Assembly (NCBI RefSeq): GCF_004217095.1
Contig: NZ_SHKO01000001.1
Coordinates: 1,550,001 to 1,614,000, forward strand
Source of the DNA: Advenella incenata
GTDB taxonomy: Bacteria > Pseudomonadota > Gammaproteobacteria > Burkholderiales > Burkholderiaceae_B
DNA: 64,000 nt
Direction: 5' to 3'
Position 1 is the first letter of the stretch; each line of letters starts with the position of its first letter. The notes beneath the pieces were generated by a model. The model did no database searches, had not been told where the DNA came from, and saw only the letters and a list, made by a program, of their open reading frames with translations. Below, one piece after another: positions 17,763 through 25,955 of the stretch. A program made the translations under genes and the position numbers.

Positions 17763-18491
17763 TTGAAACCAACTGATCAAGACGCGCTTGATAACTTTGA
17801 AAGTTCGGTCGGATTTCGACTGTTTGCAGAACGTAAGCAACTCACATTATCGCTGCCTGAGCAGATTGCCGCTCAACTGGGCGACCAGATCATCAGCGGC
17901 TCCATGGCCAACGGCGCGCATATTCCCGAGCAGGAACTGGCCGAACGATATGAGGTCAGCCGGGGCCCGGTGCGCGAGGCTTTAAGGATCCTGGAGCGAG
18001 AAGGACTGGTTGTCGTCAACCCCAGACGGGGGGCCAGTGTGTCCGAGTTGAACGCCGATGAACTGGCAGAAATATTCGAGGTGCGCAGCAGCCTTTTGTC
18101 GCTGGCGGCGCGAAAGAATGCGGCGGCTCAAAATCCAGAATTACTCAAGCTGCTTGAGCACGGTATCAAAAAGCTTGCGTCGTGCATTGACACGCCTGCC
18201 GATGGCAGTCTTTATGCCGAGACCACTTACCGCCTGTCTTTACTGTCGGCGCGCTACGCAAGCAATACACGCTTAAGTCAGATCGTGACCTCCTTGTCTT
18301 TGCAAACCTTGCGTTATTCGAAATTGCAATTTCGATCCCGGGAACGAAGAGTGCGCTCTATCGAGCATTGGCAACGTTCCCTGCAGGCGTGCAAGGCGGG
18401 TGACGCTGAACTGGCGGCCCAGATTTGCCAGCAGCGGATCCAGGAGTCCTGGGATGCCACACTGGCGGCCCTGCAAGCTGAGACGCACTAG
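17763..18491 (+). CDS. GntR-family regulator (FadR/FCD subgroup)
   Basis: This 242-residue protein has a GntR winged HTH at about residues 30-95 (LGDQIISGSMANGAHIPEQE, YEVSRGPVREALRILEREGL, VVVNPRRGASV) and an all-helical FCD-type effector domain after it. The start is TTG at 17763, chosen because AGGA lies about ten bases upstream and it keeps the full N-terminus. It lies directly before the biotin carboxylase gene, which is convergent with it, and related palindromes occur before both this gene and the carboxylase operon. It is therefore the likely regulator of the 18.5-24.3 kb cluster. The effector is not known. Confidence 0.88.
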   Translation: MKPTDQDALDNFESSVGFRLFAERKQLTLSLPEQIAAQLGDQIISGSMANGAHIPEQELAERYEVSRGPVREALRILEREGLVVVNPRRGASVSELNADELAEIFEVRSSLLSLAARKNAAAQNPELLKLLEHGIKKLASCIDTPADGSLYAETTYRLSLLSARYASNTRLSQIVTSLSLQTLRYSKLQFRSRERRVRSIEHWQRSLQACKAGDAELAAQICQQRIQESWDATLAALQAETH

Positions 18492-18551
18492 GGAGCAAGG
18501 CCGATCGCGCTGTAATGGATCCGCAGCGCAATGGATCTACCCCGAGAGGCA

Positions 18552-19931
18552 TCACGCGGCAAGTGGGCGCTTTCTGTCGGGAGCAGCCTGCGTGACAATA
18601 TTCTGTGCCAGCTGCGTATGAACCTGGCCTTGGCAAAAGTCCGGGTATTCCAATGCGGCCAGCAGGAACGGTATATTGGTCTTGATGCCCTCGATTACGC
18701 TGTCTGATAATGCGCTTCTTAAACGCTCAATGGCCTGGCGCCGGGTGTCGCCATGCGCAATCACCTTGGCAATCATCGGATCATAAAACGGCGATACCCT
18801 GGTGCCTTCTGCATAGCCGGTTTCAATGCGAATGCCTGCGCCCTGACCCAATCGAAAAACGCTCAATAATCCAGGAGACGGGGTGAAACGCCATGGGTCT
18901 TCGGCATAAATGCGAACCTGGATCGCATGGCCGATAGGGGCCTGCGGCCGATTTGGAATGACTTCGTGCAGACGTTTGCCGGCGGCCAGCGCAATCTGGC
19001 TTTGCACAATGTCAATGCCCGTTACTGCTTCGGTAACGCCATGTTCGACCTGTAGCCGGGTGTTCATTTCCAGAAAACTGAAGCCAGTCTGCTGATCGTA
19101 TAAGGTTTCCACCGTTCCAATATTGTTATATTTCACGTTTTCCATGATGCGAACAGCAGTGTCTGCCATCGATACGAGTGTGGCCCTGTCAATGGCCGGG
19201 GCGCCCGCTTCTTCGATTACTTTTTGGTGGCGGCGCTGGATCGAGCAGTCGCGCTCGAACAGATGCATGGCGTTGCCAAAGTTGTCTGCCATGATCTGAA
19301 ATTCAATATGCCGCGGCTGTGCAAAGAGGCGCTCGGCATACAACTGGCTGTTGCCGAAGCTTCTTTGCGCCAGGCTTGTGGCCTGTTCGAGCGCGGCTGG
19401 CAGTGCAGAAGCTTCATGCACTGCGATCATGCCAATGCCGCCACCGCCTGCTGCAGGCTTGATTAACAACGGAAAACCCGCGCTTGCGGCCTGGATACAC
19501 TGCTGTTCGGCCGTGCCCTGGAGGATGCCGCTGCTGCGGCACATCGGCATGTTATGTTGCGCCATCAGTTCCCGTGCCCGGGTTTTGTGTCCCATGGACT
19601 CGATCCAATGCGGCGATGGGCCAATGAATACCAGGCCGGCGCGCTGAGCGCGCGCGGCGAACTCAGCGTTTTCCGATAGAAAGCCGTACCCCGGATGGAT
19701 CGCGTCGACGCTGGCCGATTGCGCGGCGGCCAGTATTTTGTCCATATTCAGGTAACTATCGGCCGCTGCAGGGGGGCCAATACAAATTTTTTCTTCTGCC
19801 TGCCGCACATAGGGCAGGTCAGCATCTGCCTCTGAATAGACCACAGCACAATCTATGCCCATTTGCCTTGCGGCGCGAATAATTCTTGCTGCTACGGCGC
19901 CCCGGTTGGCCACCAATATTTTCTTGAACAC
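18552..19931 (-). CDS. Biotin carboxylase subunit of an acyl-CoA carboxylase
   Basis: This 459-residue enzyme carboxylates biotin on its carrier protein using ATP and bicarbonate. It shows the AccC fold: FKKILVANRGAVAARIIRAA at the N-terminus, GYGFLSENAEFA, the glycine-rich ATP loop KPAAGGGGIGM, the RHIEFQIM segment, and EMNTRLQVEHGVTE with the catalytic residues. The start was set at a GTG (19931) because CAGGAGATCTGACA precedes it. The gene is divergent from the carrier gene, with the palindrome ATTGTTAACAAT between them. A housekeeping AccC is normally next to accB, so this is probably a dedicated catabolic carboxylase. Confidence 0.9.
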   Translation of the reverse strand: MFKKILVANRGAVAARIIRAARQMGIDCAVVYSEADADLPYVRQAEEKICIGPPAAADSYLNMDKILAAAQSASVDAIHPGYGFLSENAEFAARAQRAGLVFIGPSPHWIESMGHKTRARELMAQHNMPMCRSSGILQGTAEQQCIQAASAGFPLLIKPAAGGGGIGMIAVHEASALPAALEQATSLAQRSFGNSQLYAERLFAQPRHIEFQIMADNFGNAMHLFERDCSIQRRHQKVIEEAGAPAIDRATLVSMADTAVRIMENVKYNNIGTVETLYDQQTGFSFLEMNTRLQVEHGVTEAVTGIDIVQSQIALAAGKRLHEVIPNRPQAPIGHAIQVRIYAEDPWRFTPSPGLLSVFRLGQGAGIRIETGYAEGTRVSPFYDPMIAKVIAHGDTRRQAIERLRSALSDSVIEGIKTNIPFLLAALEYPDFCQGQVHTQLAQNIVTQAAPDRKRPLAA

Positions 19932-20020
19932 TGTCAGATCTCCTGTCGCACTCTTGAATGCCGGTTTGCCGGTCATCGAGCAATTGATTGATTGTGTAAT
20001 TCTAGTTTGTATATTATATT

Positions 20021-20032
20021 ATTGTTAACAAT
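20021..20032. promoter_or_regulatory. Putative GntR operator (perfect palindrome ATTGTTAACAAT)
   Basis: This 12-bp perfect palindrome lies in the AT-rich region between the divergent biotin carboxylase and biotin carrier genes, where one bound regulator could control both. A further TTGTTAAT at 20037-20044 resembles a half site. The near-identical sequence at 17651-17662 lies before the GntR gene. Confidence 0.55.
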
Positions 20033-20064
20033 CTGTTTGTTAATTTATTTATAAGGCAAAAAAT

Positions 20065-20277
20065 ATGGACGTTCTGTCAGAAGTGACCGGCACGGTATGG
20101 AAAGTCGTCGTTAATGATGGCGATACGGTTCAAGAGGGCCAGACTTTGGTAATTGTGGAATCCATGAAAATGGAAATCCCGGTAGAGGCGCCTGCCAGTG
20201 GTCAAGCTACGATTCTGGTTCAGGAAGGTAGTGCTGTCGAGGAAGGCATGATCGTGGCGCGAATCGGGGCAGCCTGA
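20065..20277 (+). CDS. Biotin carboxyl carrier protein, single-domain
   Basis: This 70-residue protein is a stand-alone biotinyl domain. The biotin attachment site is the Lys at residue 35 in VESMKMEIPV, and the surrounding beta-strand pattern (GTVWKVVVNDGDTVQEGQ) is that of a lipoyl/biotinyl domain. It is shorter than housekeeping AccB, which has an extra N-terminal part. The start is preceded by TAAGGCAAAAAAT. It shuttles carboxyl groups from the biotin carboxylase encoded divergently to the carboxyltransferase encoded downstream. Confidence 0.93.
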   Translation: MDVLSEVTGTVWKVVVNDGDTVQEGQTLVIVESMKMEIPVEAPASGQATILVQEGSAVEEGMIVARIGAA

Positions 20278-20321
20278 ATCAGCGATCGACCTGAACCCCT
20301 TATTTGCAACAGGAGAATACC

Positions 20322-21569
20322 TTGAATCCACCTGCGACCAATCTGCAATCCACCGCCGAATCAGAGGCGCAGCCGCTGGCGGGCGTCAAGGTGATCGAGA
20401 TCTGCAGCACCATTGCCGGACCCGCTTGCGGGCGCCTGCTGGCTGATTTCGGCGCCGATGTCATCAAAATAGAGCCTCCCCAGGGAGATCCGGTGCGTCA
20501 GATGGGCAGTCATGTGGGTGATATCTCGCTCTACGCCGCGTCCATCCTGCGTAATAAGCGTTCGGTCGTGATCGATCTGAAGACTGAACAGGGCTGCAAA
20601 CTGGCGCTGGCGCTGATGGCTGGAGCAGATATTGTGCTGGAAAACAACCGGCCCGGCGTTCTGGAAAGACTGGGGCTGGGCTATGAGCAGGTATCGGCGC
20701 AGCATCCCGGCATCATCTTTGTGCGCATCAGCGGATATGGACAGGACGGGCCTTACGCCCAAAGACCGGGCTACGGTGCGATTTGCGAGGCGGTGGGCGG
20801 CGTCAGACATATGACTGGAGACCCGGATCGGCCACCTGCGCGCGTTGCACTAGCGACAACCGACTATCTGACCTCGGTGTACGCCGCCTTTGGTGCAATG
20901 GGCGCACTGCGCAGTCGGGATCGAACCGGGCAGGGCCAAGTCGTGGATGTGGCATTGTATGAGACCGCCTTCACGCAACTGGAGCCGCTGGTCCCTGCAT
21001 ACCAGAAGCTCAACAAAATTCCAATGCGAGTCGGTCCGAACCTGCCTTCCATGGCGCCCAACAGTCTTTACCCGACTCGCGATAATAATTATCTGCTGAT
21101 CGCTGCCAACAGCAATGCCACGTTCGAACGTTTGCTCAAACTGATGGATCGTCTTGATTTGCTACAGGATACGCGCTTTTGCTCGATTCGTGCGCGGGGC
21201 CAAAAACCCAATATGACGGATCTGGATGCCATTATCAGCACGTGGACGCGCCAGTACGATGCCGTCGAGCTGGAACAGATGATCATTGCCGTAGAAGTGC
21301 CTGTATCCAGGGTCTATACGATAGCGGACATCTTTGACGATCCGCATTATCGGGCGCGCGGCATGATTGCCAATGTGCCTCACCCGCAGCTGGAGTCTGT
21401 AGCCCAGGTCGGAATTGTGCCGCGCCTGTCGGTCACGCCGGGCAGCATCCGCTTTACGGGGCCCGATCTGGGCGCAGACACGGTCAGTGTGCTGCGCGAC
21501 GAGCTTGGCATCGACGACAAGACCATAGAAGACTTGCTGCGCGACGGAGTGATCGCGGCGGGAGATTGA
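20322..21569 (+). CDS. Class III (CaiB/BaiF) acyl-CoA transferase
   Basis: This 415-residue enzyme moves CoA between carboxylic acids. The N-terminal motif GVKVIEICSTIAGPACGRLL and the following ADFGADVIKIEPPQGDP are hallmarks of family III CoA-transferases. The likely catalytic Asp is about residue 181 in ATTDYLTSVYAA. A TTG at 20322 is taken as start because CAGGAGAATACC lies just before it. It lies between the biotin carrier and carboxyltransferase genes, so it probably makes the CoA thioester that the carboxylase uses. Neither donor nor acceptor can be named from sequence. Confidence 0.9.
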   Translation: MNPPATNLQSTAESEAQPLAGVKVIEICSTIAGPACGRLLADFGADVIKIEPPQGDPVRQMGSHVGDISLYAASILRNKRSVVIDLKTEQGCKLALALMAGADIVLENNRPGVLERLGLGYEQVSAQHPGIIFVRISGYGQDGPYAQRPGYGAICEAVGGVRHMTGDPDRPPARVALATTDYLTSVYAAFGAMGALRSRDRTGQGQVVDVALYETAFTQLEPLVPAYQKLNKIPMRVGPNLPSMAPNSLYPTRDNNYLLIAANSNATFERLLKLMDRLDLLQDTRFCSIRARGQKPNMTDLDAIISTWTRQYDAVELEQMIIAVEVPVSRVYTIADIFDDPHYRARGMIANVPHPQLESVAQVGIVPRLSVTPGSIRFTGPDLGADTVSVLRDELGIDDKTIEDLLRDGVIAAGD

Positions 21570-21640
21570 CTCACCTGTGCAGCTTCGGGGAAGCGTAACG
21601 CGCCTTGCCGGCTGTCATTACAACCAATATAGAAGAGACT

Positions 21641-23203
21641 ATGCAAACATTCGAATATCATGGCCAGCAGTGGAAAGAGGAATACGAAGAGCTGTACAGA
21701 CGCCGCAAAATGGCTCAGGCCATGGGGGGCGAGCAAGCCTTGCTCAAGCACAAGGAGCGTGGACGGTTGAATGCGCGGGAGCGCATGGACGCATTGCTCG
21801 ATCCTGGCACTTTTCGTGAGATGGGCAGACTGGCAGGCAAGGGACGTTATGACGAAAACGGTCGCTTCATTGATATGTCGCCCGTGAATGCAATTATCGG
21901 CACAGGTAAAGTTGAGAGCAGGACTGTGGTGGTCTCGGGCGATGACTATACGTTGCGCGCCGGGTCTTCCGAGTCCACCATTTCCGATAAGTGGATCTAT
22001 GCTGAACGGTTGGCCATTACGATCGGCGCGCCGTTGATCAGAATGGTCGATAGCGCCGGCGGCAGTGTCAAGCTGCTTGCGCAGATGGGTGGAACGAAGA
22101 TCCCTGGTTATCCGACCTGGCCAGCCATTAAACTGATGGATAAGGTACCTGTTGTCGGTATTGCGCTGGGCTCGTGTGCCGGGCTTGGTGCTATGAAAGT
22201 GGTGTTGTCGCATTTCTCTGTGATGGTACGCGATCAGGCTCAGGTGTTTGCTGCCGGGCCACCGGTGGTCAAACAGGCTTACGGCATTGATATCGACAAG
22301 AACGAATTGGGCGGCTATAAAGTGCATCGTCGCAGTGCGCTCGTGCATAACGAAGCCGTGGATGAGGCGGATGCTTTCGCCCAGGTTAAACGCTTCTTAA
22401 GCTACTTGCCACCAAACAGCGATCAGCTGGCCGAGCGTACGGTTCCGGACGACTCACCGGATCGGGTAGAGGATTGGCTGGCCGATGCGATTCCAAAAGA
22501 TCGGCGAAAAATTTTCGATCCTCGCAAAATCCTTGCTGCAATCTGCGATCGTGATTCAGTCTTTGAGATAGGTCGCTGGCAAGGTGGATCGGTCATAACG
22601 GCGTTCGCGCGGATCGACGGTTATCCGGTTGGTATCTTGTGCAACGATCCAAAAATTGCCGGCGGTGCCATGACGGTAGCGGCCGCGTATAAAACAGAGC
22701 GGCACGTCAAGCTGTGCGACACCTTCGGTTTGCCAATCATTAATCTGGTCGATCAGCCTGGTAATGCGACCGGCCCCGAGGCCGAGTTGCAAGGCACGCT
22801 GTTGTCTGCCGTGCGGGTGCTTACCGCTATTGAACATGCCGATGTGCCATGGTTCACCGTGATTATGCGACGCTGCTTCGGTATGGCCGGCGGCATGCAT
22901 GCACCAAAGCATTTTCCGGCACTGAACCATCGGGTCGCATGGCCTTCTGCGCGGTGGGGCTCTATTCCTATTGAAGGTGGCGTTTACGCGGCACATCGTC
23001 GTGAGATTGATTCGGCAGAAGACCCCGTTGCGCTCAGAGAACAATTAGAGGCGCAATATCATCATCTGGGTTCACCGTTCCGTACCGCCGAGGCCTTCGG
23101 CATTCTGGACATTATTGATCCTCGCGAAACACGGTCGTTGCTGTGTGAATGGGTGGATCAGGCGTGGCATATGCTGGCAGCCAAACGTGGCACGAAAAAG
23201 TAA
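21641..23203 (+). CDS. Acyl-CoA carboxylase, carboxyltransferase (beta) subunit
   Basis: This 520-residue protein belongs to the carboxyltransferase family of propionyl-, methylcrotonyl- and geranyl-CoA carboxylases. The N-half shows RERMDALLDPGTFREMGRLA, GDDYTLRAGSSE and DSAGGSVKLLAQMGG. The C-half shows GILCNDPKIAGGAMTVAAA and LPIINLVDQPGNATGPEAE in place of the usual VDVPGF type segment. The start at 21641 follows GAAGAGACT. The MRRCFGMAGGMHA region also departs from the textbook propionyl-CoA carboxylase pattern, so the acyl-CoA substrate is probably different. It works with the biotin carrier and biotin carboxylase of this cluster. Confidence 0.88.
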   Translation: MQTFEYHGQQWKEEYEELYRRRKMAQAMGGEQALLKHKERGRLNARERMDALLDPGTFREMGRLAGKGRYDENGRFIDMSPVNAIIGTGKVESRTVVVSGDDYTLRAGSSESTISDKWIYAERLAITIGAPLIRMVDSAGGSVKLLAQMGGTKIPGYPTWPAIKLMDKVPVVGIALGSCAGLGAMKVVLSHFSVMVRDQAQVFAAGPPVVKQAYGIDIDKNELGGYKVHRRSALVHNEAVDEADAFAQVKRFLSYLPPNSDQLAERTVPDDSPDRVEDWLADAIPKDRRKIFDPRKILAAICDRDSVFEIGRWQGGSVITAFARIDGYPVGILCNDPKIAGGAMTVAAAYKTERHVKLCDTFGLPIINLVDQPGNATGPEAELQGTLLSAVRVLTAIEHADVPWFTVIMRRCFGMAGGMHAPKHFPALNHRVAWPSARWGSIPIEGGVYAAHRREIDSAEDPVALREQLEAQYHHLGSPFRTAEAFGILDIIDPRETRSLLCEWVDQAWHMLAAKRGTKK

Positions 23204-23228
23204 AAGGCCGTTTTTTTGGGCCGCGTGT

Positions 23229-23253
23229 AATGGTGCTGTCCACCATTTTTATT
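23229..23253 (+). terminator. Weak hairpin with T-rich tail between carboxyltransferase and binding-protein genes
   Basis: AATGGTG and CACCATT pair around CTGTC and are followed by TTTATT. The stem is short, so partial read-through into the binding-protein gene is likely. It may reduce rather than abolish downstream transcription. Confidence 0.35.
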
Positions 23254-23302
23254 ACAGAAGCGAGCGTTGGATTCGCTCAATCTACCATCTGAGGAGATCA
23301 GT

Positions 23303-24319
23303 ATGAGTCTGAATAGTCGGGGCAAACGGTTAGGCAGCGCGGCAATGGGTTTGTATTTTATGGGTGCGATGATGACCGCTGGAATCGGTCACGCGCAACA
23401 GCCAGCTGATAAAAAATGGCAGCCAAGTAAGGGTGAGTTCATTGTGCCGGCAGGTCCGGGTGGGGCGCTTGATACCGCCGCTCGAATGATCTCCCATATG
23501 CTGCAAAAGGAGAAGCTTTATTCTAATCTTGTCGTGGTCAATAATCCCGGCGGCAATATGGCGATTGCACTTAATGCGCTTGACAAGCACAAGGGAGATG
23601 GCAATTACGTGATGACCTCGATCAGCTCGCTTATGAACCAGGAAATTCTAGGAAAAATTCAACATAAGCTGAGCGATTACACAGAGATTGCTACCCTGTT
23701 TGATGAATATGTAGCCATTGCCGTTCGTGCCAATTCACCCTATAAAAATATTCACGATTTGATAGCCAAGTTCAAAGCGTCGCCTGGAGAACTGAATGTT
23801 GGCGTAGCGACATCCATCGGAAACCATATACATGTCGGTCTTGCAAGCCCGTTGAAAGTGGCCGGCGTCGATATCAGCAAGATGACCGTGGTACCTTATA
23901 AATCATCAACTGAATCCATAACTGCATTGCAGGGCGAACACCTGGACGTTGTTGCGGCGACCACCCCTAACCTGGTTGGCCTGACTAAAAGTGGCGCGAT
24001 TCGGGTATTGGCGATTGGTGCGCCAGAACGGTTGAGCGAGCCGTTTGAAAATGTACCCACCTGGGTTGAAGAGGGCATTAACGTTGTGCCCAGTTCAGCG
24101 CAGGGCGTATTAGGCCCCAAAGACATGCCTAAAGAGCAGCTTGATGTATGGGTGAATATGCTGACAACCATTGCTGCGACAGACGAGTGGAAAGCGTTTG
24201 TGGCCAAAAATCATTGGAGAGAGCACTTTCTTGGTCCCGAAGCAACGCGGGAATATCGTGCCGAAGAATATAAGCAGATTCGTTCTGTATTGACCGATCT
24301 CGGGTTGGTAAAGAAATAG
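23303..24319 (+). CDS. Bug-family (TctC) tripartite tricarboxylate transporter binding protein
   Basis: This 338-residue periplasmic protein has a signal peptide ending AGIGHAQQ and the Bug fold: FIVPAGPGGALDTAARMISHML, VVNNPGGNMAIALNAL, KASPGELNVGVATSIGNHIH. The ATG at 23303 follows GAGGAGATCAGT. No TctA or TctB membrane genes lie nearby, as is common for the many orphan Bug proteins of Alcaligenaceae. Its place at the end of the CoA-transferase/carboxylase operon suggests it captures the acid that the pathway uses. The ligand is unknown. Confidence 0.9.
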   Translation: MSLNSRGKRLGSAAMGLYFMGAMMTAGIGHAQQPADKKWQPSKGEFIVPAGPGGALDTAARMISHMLQKEKLYSNLVVVNNPGGNMAIALNALDKHKGDGNYVMTSISSLMNQEILGKIQHKLSDYTEIATLFDEYVAIAVRANSPYKNIHDLIAKFKASPGELNVGVATSIGNHIHVGLASPLKVAGVDISKMTVVPYKSSTESITALQGEHLDVVAATTPNLVGLTKSGAIRVLAIGAPERLSEPFENVPTWVEEGINVVPSSAQGVLGPKDMPKEQLDVWVNMLTTIAATDEWKAFVAKNHWREHFLGPEATREYRAEEYKQIRSVLTDLGLVKK

Positions 24320-24321
24320 CC

Positions 24322-24361
24322 AATCAAACTCCTTAGGGAAGTGAATCAAACTCCTTAGGGA
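24322..24361. repeat. Two perfect 18-bp tandem direct repeats (period 22)
   Basis: AATCAAACTCCTTAGGGA occurs at 24322-24339 and again at 24344-24361, separated by AGTG. The repeats lie between the convergent Bug and aspartate dehydrogenase genes, just after the former's stop. They look like a local duplication; no T-run or strong stem suggests a terminator. Confidence 0.8.
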
Positions 24362-24420
24362 CCCGGGCTATGTGCCAAAGGCGGTTGTGCGATTGGCCAT
24401 GTCCCGGGGTGTGATTCGTG

Positions 24421-25227
24421 TCAGGTTCCGACGCTTAAGGGCGCGCGTAATTTGCGCAGCAGGGCAATGACGCTTTGCGCTGTAATGCGTCCTGTTTTAG
24501 GATTGTCCGAAGGAATATTCTGAATTTCCACCGAGAGCAGCGCCGCATCGGAAACGACTTCAATGCGGTGCGTATTGCGCTCCAGAAAAGGATCCGCCCA
24601 CACTTCCAGGAAAGTATTGTCAGGGCCGACGCCGGCCAGTGCAACGCTGGCCGCCACGTTCAGATTGGCCGGAAAGCCTGCTGCAGCCTCGCGGGCCGAA
24701 CCGGAAAATAGCATGGTCGGTTCCTTGAACGTCATTACATCGATATTCTGCGCTTTTAGAAATGGTGCGCCGGCAAAGCCCTTGAGCGGCTTGCGCGAGG
24801 TCATTCGGACCGATTCAATCTTGCCTTCGGCAGCGCCCAGAATGGCATCCAGGCCGGCAATGGCGCCCGATGGAATGAGAATTTGCCCGTTATGGGCTTT
24901 GGCAAGTTCCACCAGCTCGGGATGCGCCAGTAATGCGCCACTGCTTAAACAGATCACCTTTTTCCCTTTTTCCAGAAAAGGGGTGGCAATACGCGGCAGC
25001 AGTTGCGCCGGTGCGCATTCAACCACAATATCACAGCAGGCCTGCATGTCATCGAGCAGGACAAACTGCGGCACAGGCTTGTCGTTCCAGGCAAAGGTCG
25101 GTGGCGCGGCCGGATCCCTGACGCCTATGGCGGCAAGCTGCATGCCTTCAACGCCATTAATCAAATGGGTTGCGATAGACTGGCCGATTGCACCAAAGCC
25201 TGCTATTCCGATACGTAAGTCTTGCAT
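24421..25227 (-). CDS. nadX: L-aspartate dehydrogenase
   Basis: This 268-residue NAD(P)-dependent enzyme converts L-aspartate to iminosuccinate/oxaloacetate and ammonia. The Rossmann motif GIAGFGAIGQSIA is at the N-terminus; the segments SSGALLAHPELVELA, LIPSGAIAGLDAILGAA and MTSRKPLKGF are typical of the family, and the catalytic-type His lies in ERNTHRIEV. The ATG at 25227 follows CAGGAATATTACAG. There is no nadA or nadC beside it, so a catabolic role is as possible as NAD synthesis. It is convergent with the Bug gene. Confidence 0.88.
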   Translation of the reverse strand: MQDLRIGIAGFGAIGQSIATHLINGVEGMQLAAIGVRDPAAPPTFAWNDKPVPQFVLLDDMQACCDIVVECAPAQLLPRIATPFLEKGKKVICLSSGALLAHPELVELAKAHNGQILIPSGAIAGLDAILGAAEGKIESVRMTSRKPLKGFAGAPFLKAQNIDVMTFKEPTMLFSGSAREAAAGFPANLNVAASVALAGVGPDNTFLEVWADPFLERNTHRIEVVSDAALLSVEIQNIPSDNPKTGRITAQSVIALLRKLRAPLSVGT

Positions 25228-25356
25228 CTGTAATATTCCTGTTGCGAAAATGAATCCGGTCTTGGCACCGGGTGGTATCCATTCTAGGAGAGAGCGGGCC
25301 GTAGGACAAACAGTTTGTGGTGGTGCTGCGTACGGCGTCCGGCTGGTCCGTCACAG

Positions 25357-25842
25357 TCACTCCATTAATTGCACCAGCTTCCAGGTATCCAGGAAGGCAT
25401 TGACATGCGTGATTTTGCCATCGGCCATGGTCAGGTGCCAGGCATAGCTGTTTTCATAGGGTTGGCCGGTTTTTGCGGTGGCCACGCCATCCCAAATAAC
25501 CATTACCTGGTCTGCCTGGGCCACAATGTGCTTTACCTCAGGGGTAATGGGCGTGGCTAGCCTTGCTGTAATTGGGCGGACCGCCTGCGCGATAAATGAA
25601 TCGCGTGATCGATAGGTATCCGACACGGGACTGTATCCGGCTACAGTCCATTGCGCATCTTCTGTCAGCAGGTCAAAAACACTGCCCTGGCCCTGTTTCC
25701 AGGCCTCGAACGCCTGCTGGACAATGGCAGTGTTCGCCGCTTCGGTAGTTACAGCAGTCGTTGACGCGCTGGCGGGATAGTAAGAAGAGACGGCCATCAG
25801 GGCCATGTATGCAATGGCTTTCGCCCGGTTCTTCAGATTCAT
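25357..25842 (-). CDS. Secreted SnoaL-like (NTF2 fold) protein
   Basis: This 161-residue protein has a signal-like N-terminus (AIAYMALMAVSSYYPASAS) followed by an NTF2/SnoaL-type domain: IVQQAFEAWKQGQGSVFDLLTEDAQWTVAG, then a strand pattern ending VNAFLDTWKL. The start at 25842 follows AAGGAGCTACTC; an earlier ATG lacks a ribosome site. It lies downstream of the SDR gene on the same strand and is probably co-transcribed. SnoaL-like proteins include isomerases and non-catalytic binders, so no reaction is proposed. Confidence 0.78.
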   Translation of the reverse strand: MNLKNRAKAIAYMALMAVSSYYPASASTTAVTTEAANTAIVQQAFEAWKQGQGSVFDLLTEDAQWTVAGYSPVSDTYRSRDSFIAQAVRPITARLATPITPEVKHIVAQADQVMVIWDGVATAKTGQPYENSYAWHLTMADGKITHVNAFLDTWKLVQLME

Positions 25843-25955
25843 GAGTAGCTCCTTGTCGTGGCGCGAACGCCGGTGGGAAATGACGGGTAAATAGTTCTCG
25901 GCTAAGTGCTGCAGCAATGTCTGCAGGGGCCGGTATTGAATGCCTGTGAGGCAAA

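Noticed and set aside
24322-24361. Possible attachment site of a mobile element
   Set aside because: The two copies are only four bases apart, with no integrase or tRNA gene nearby.
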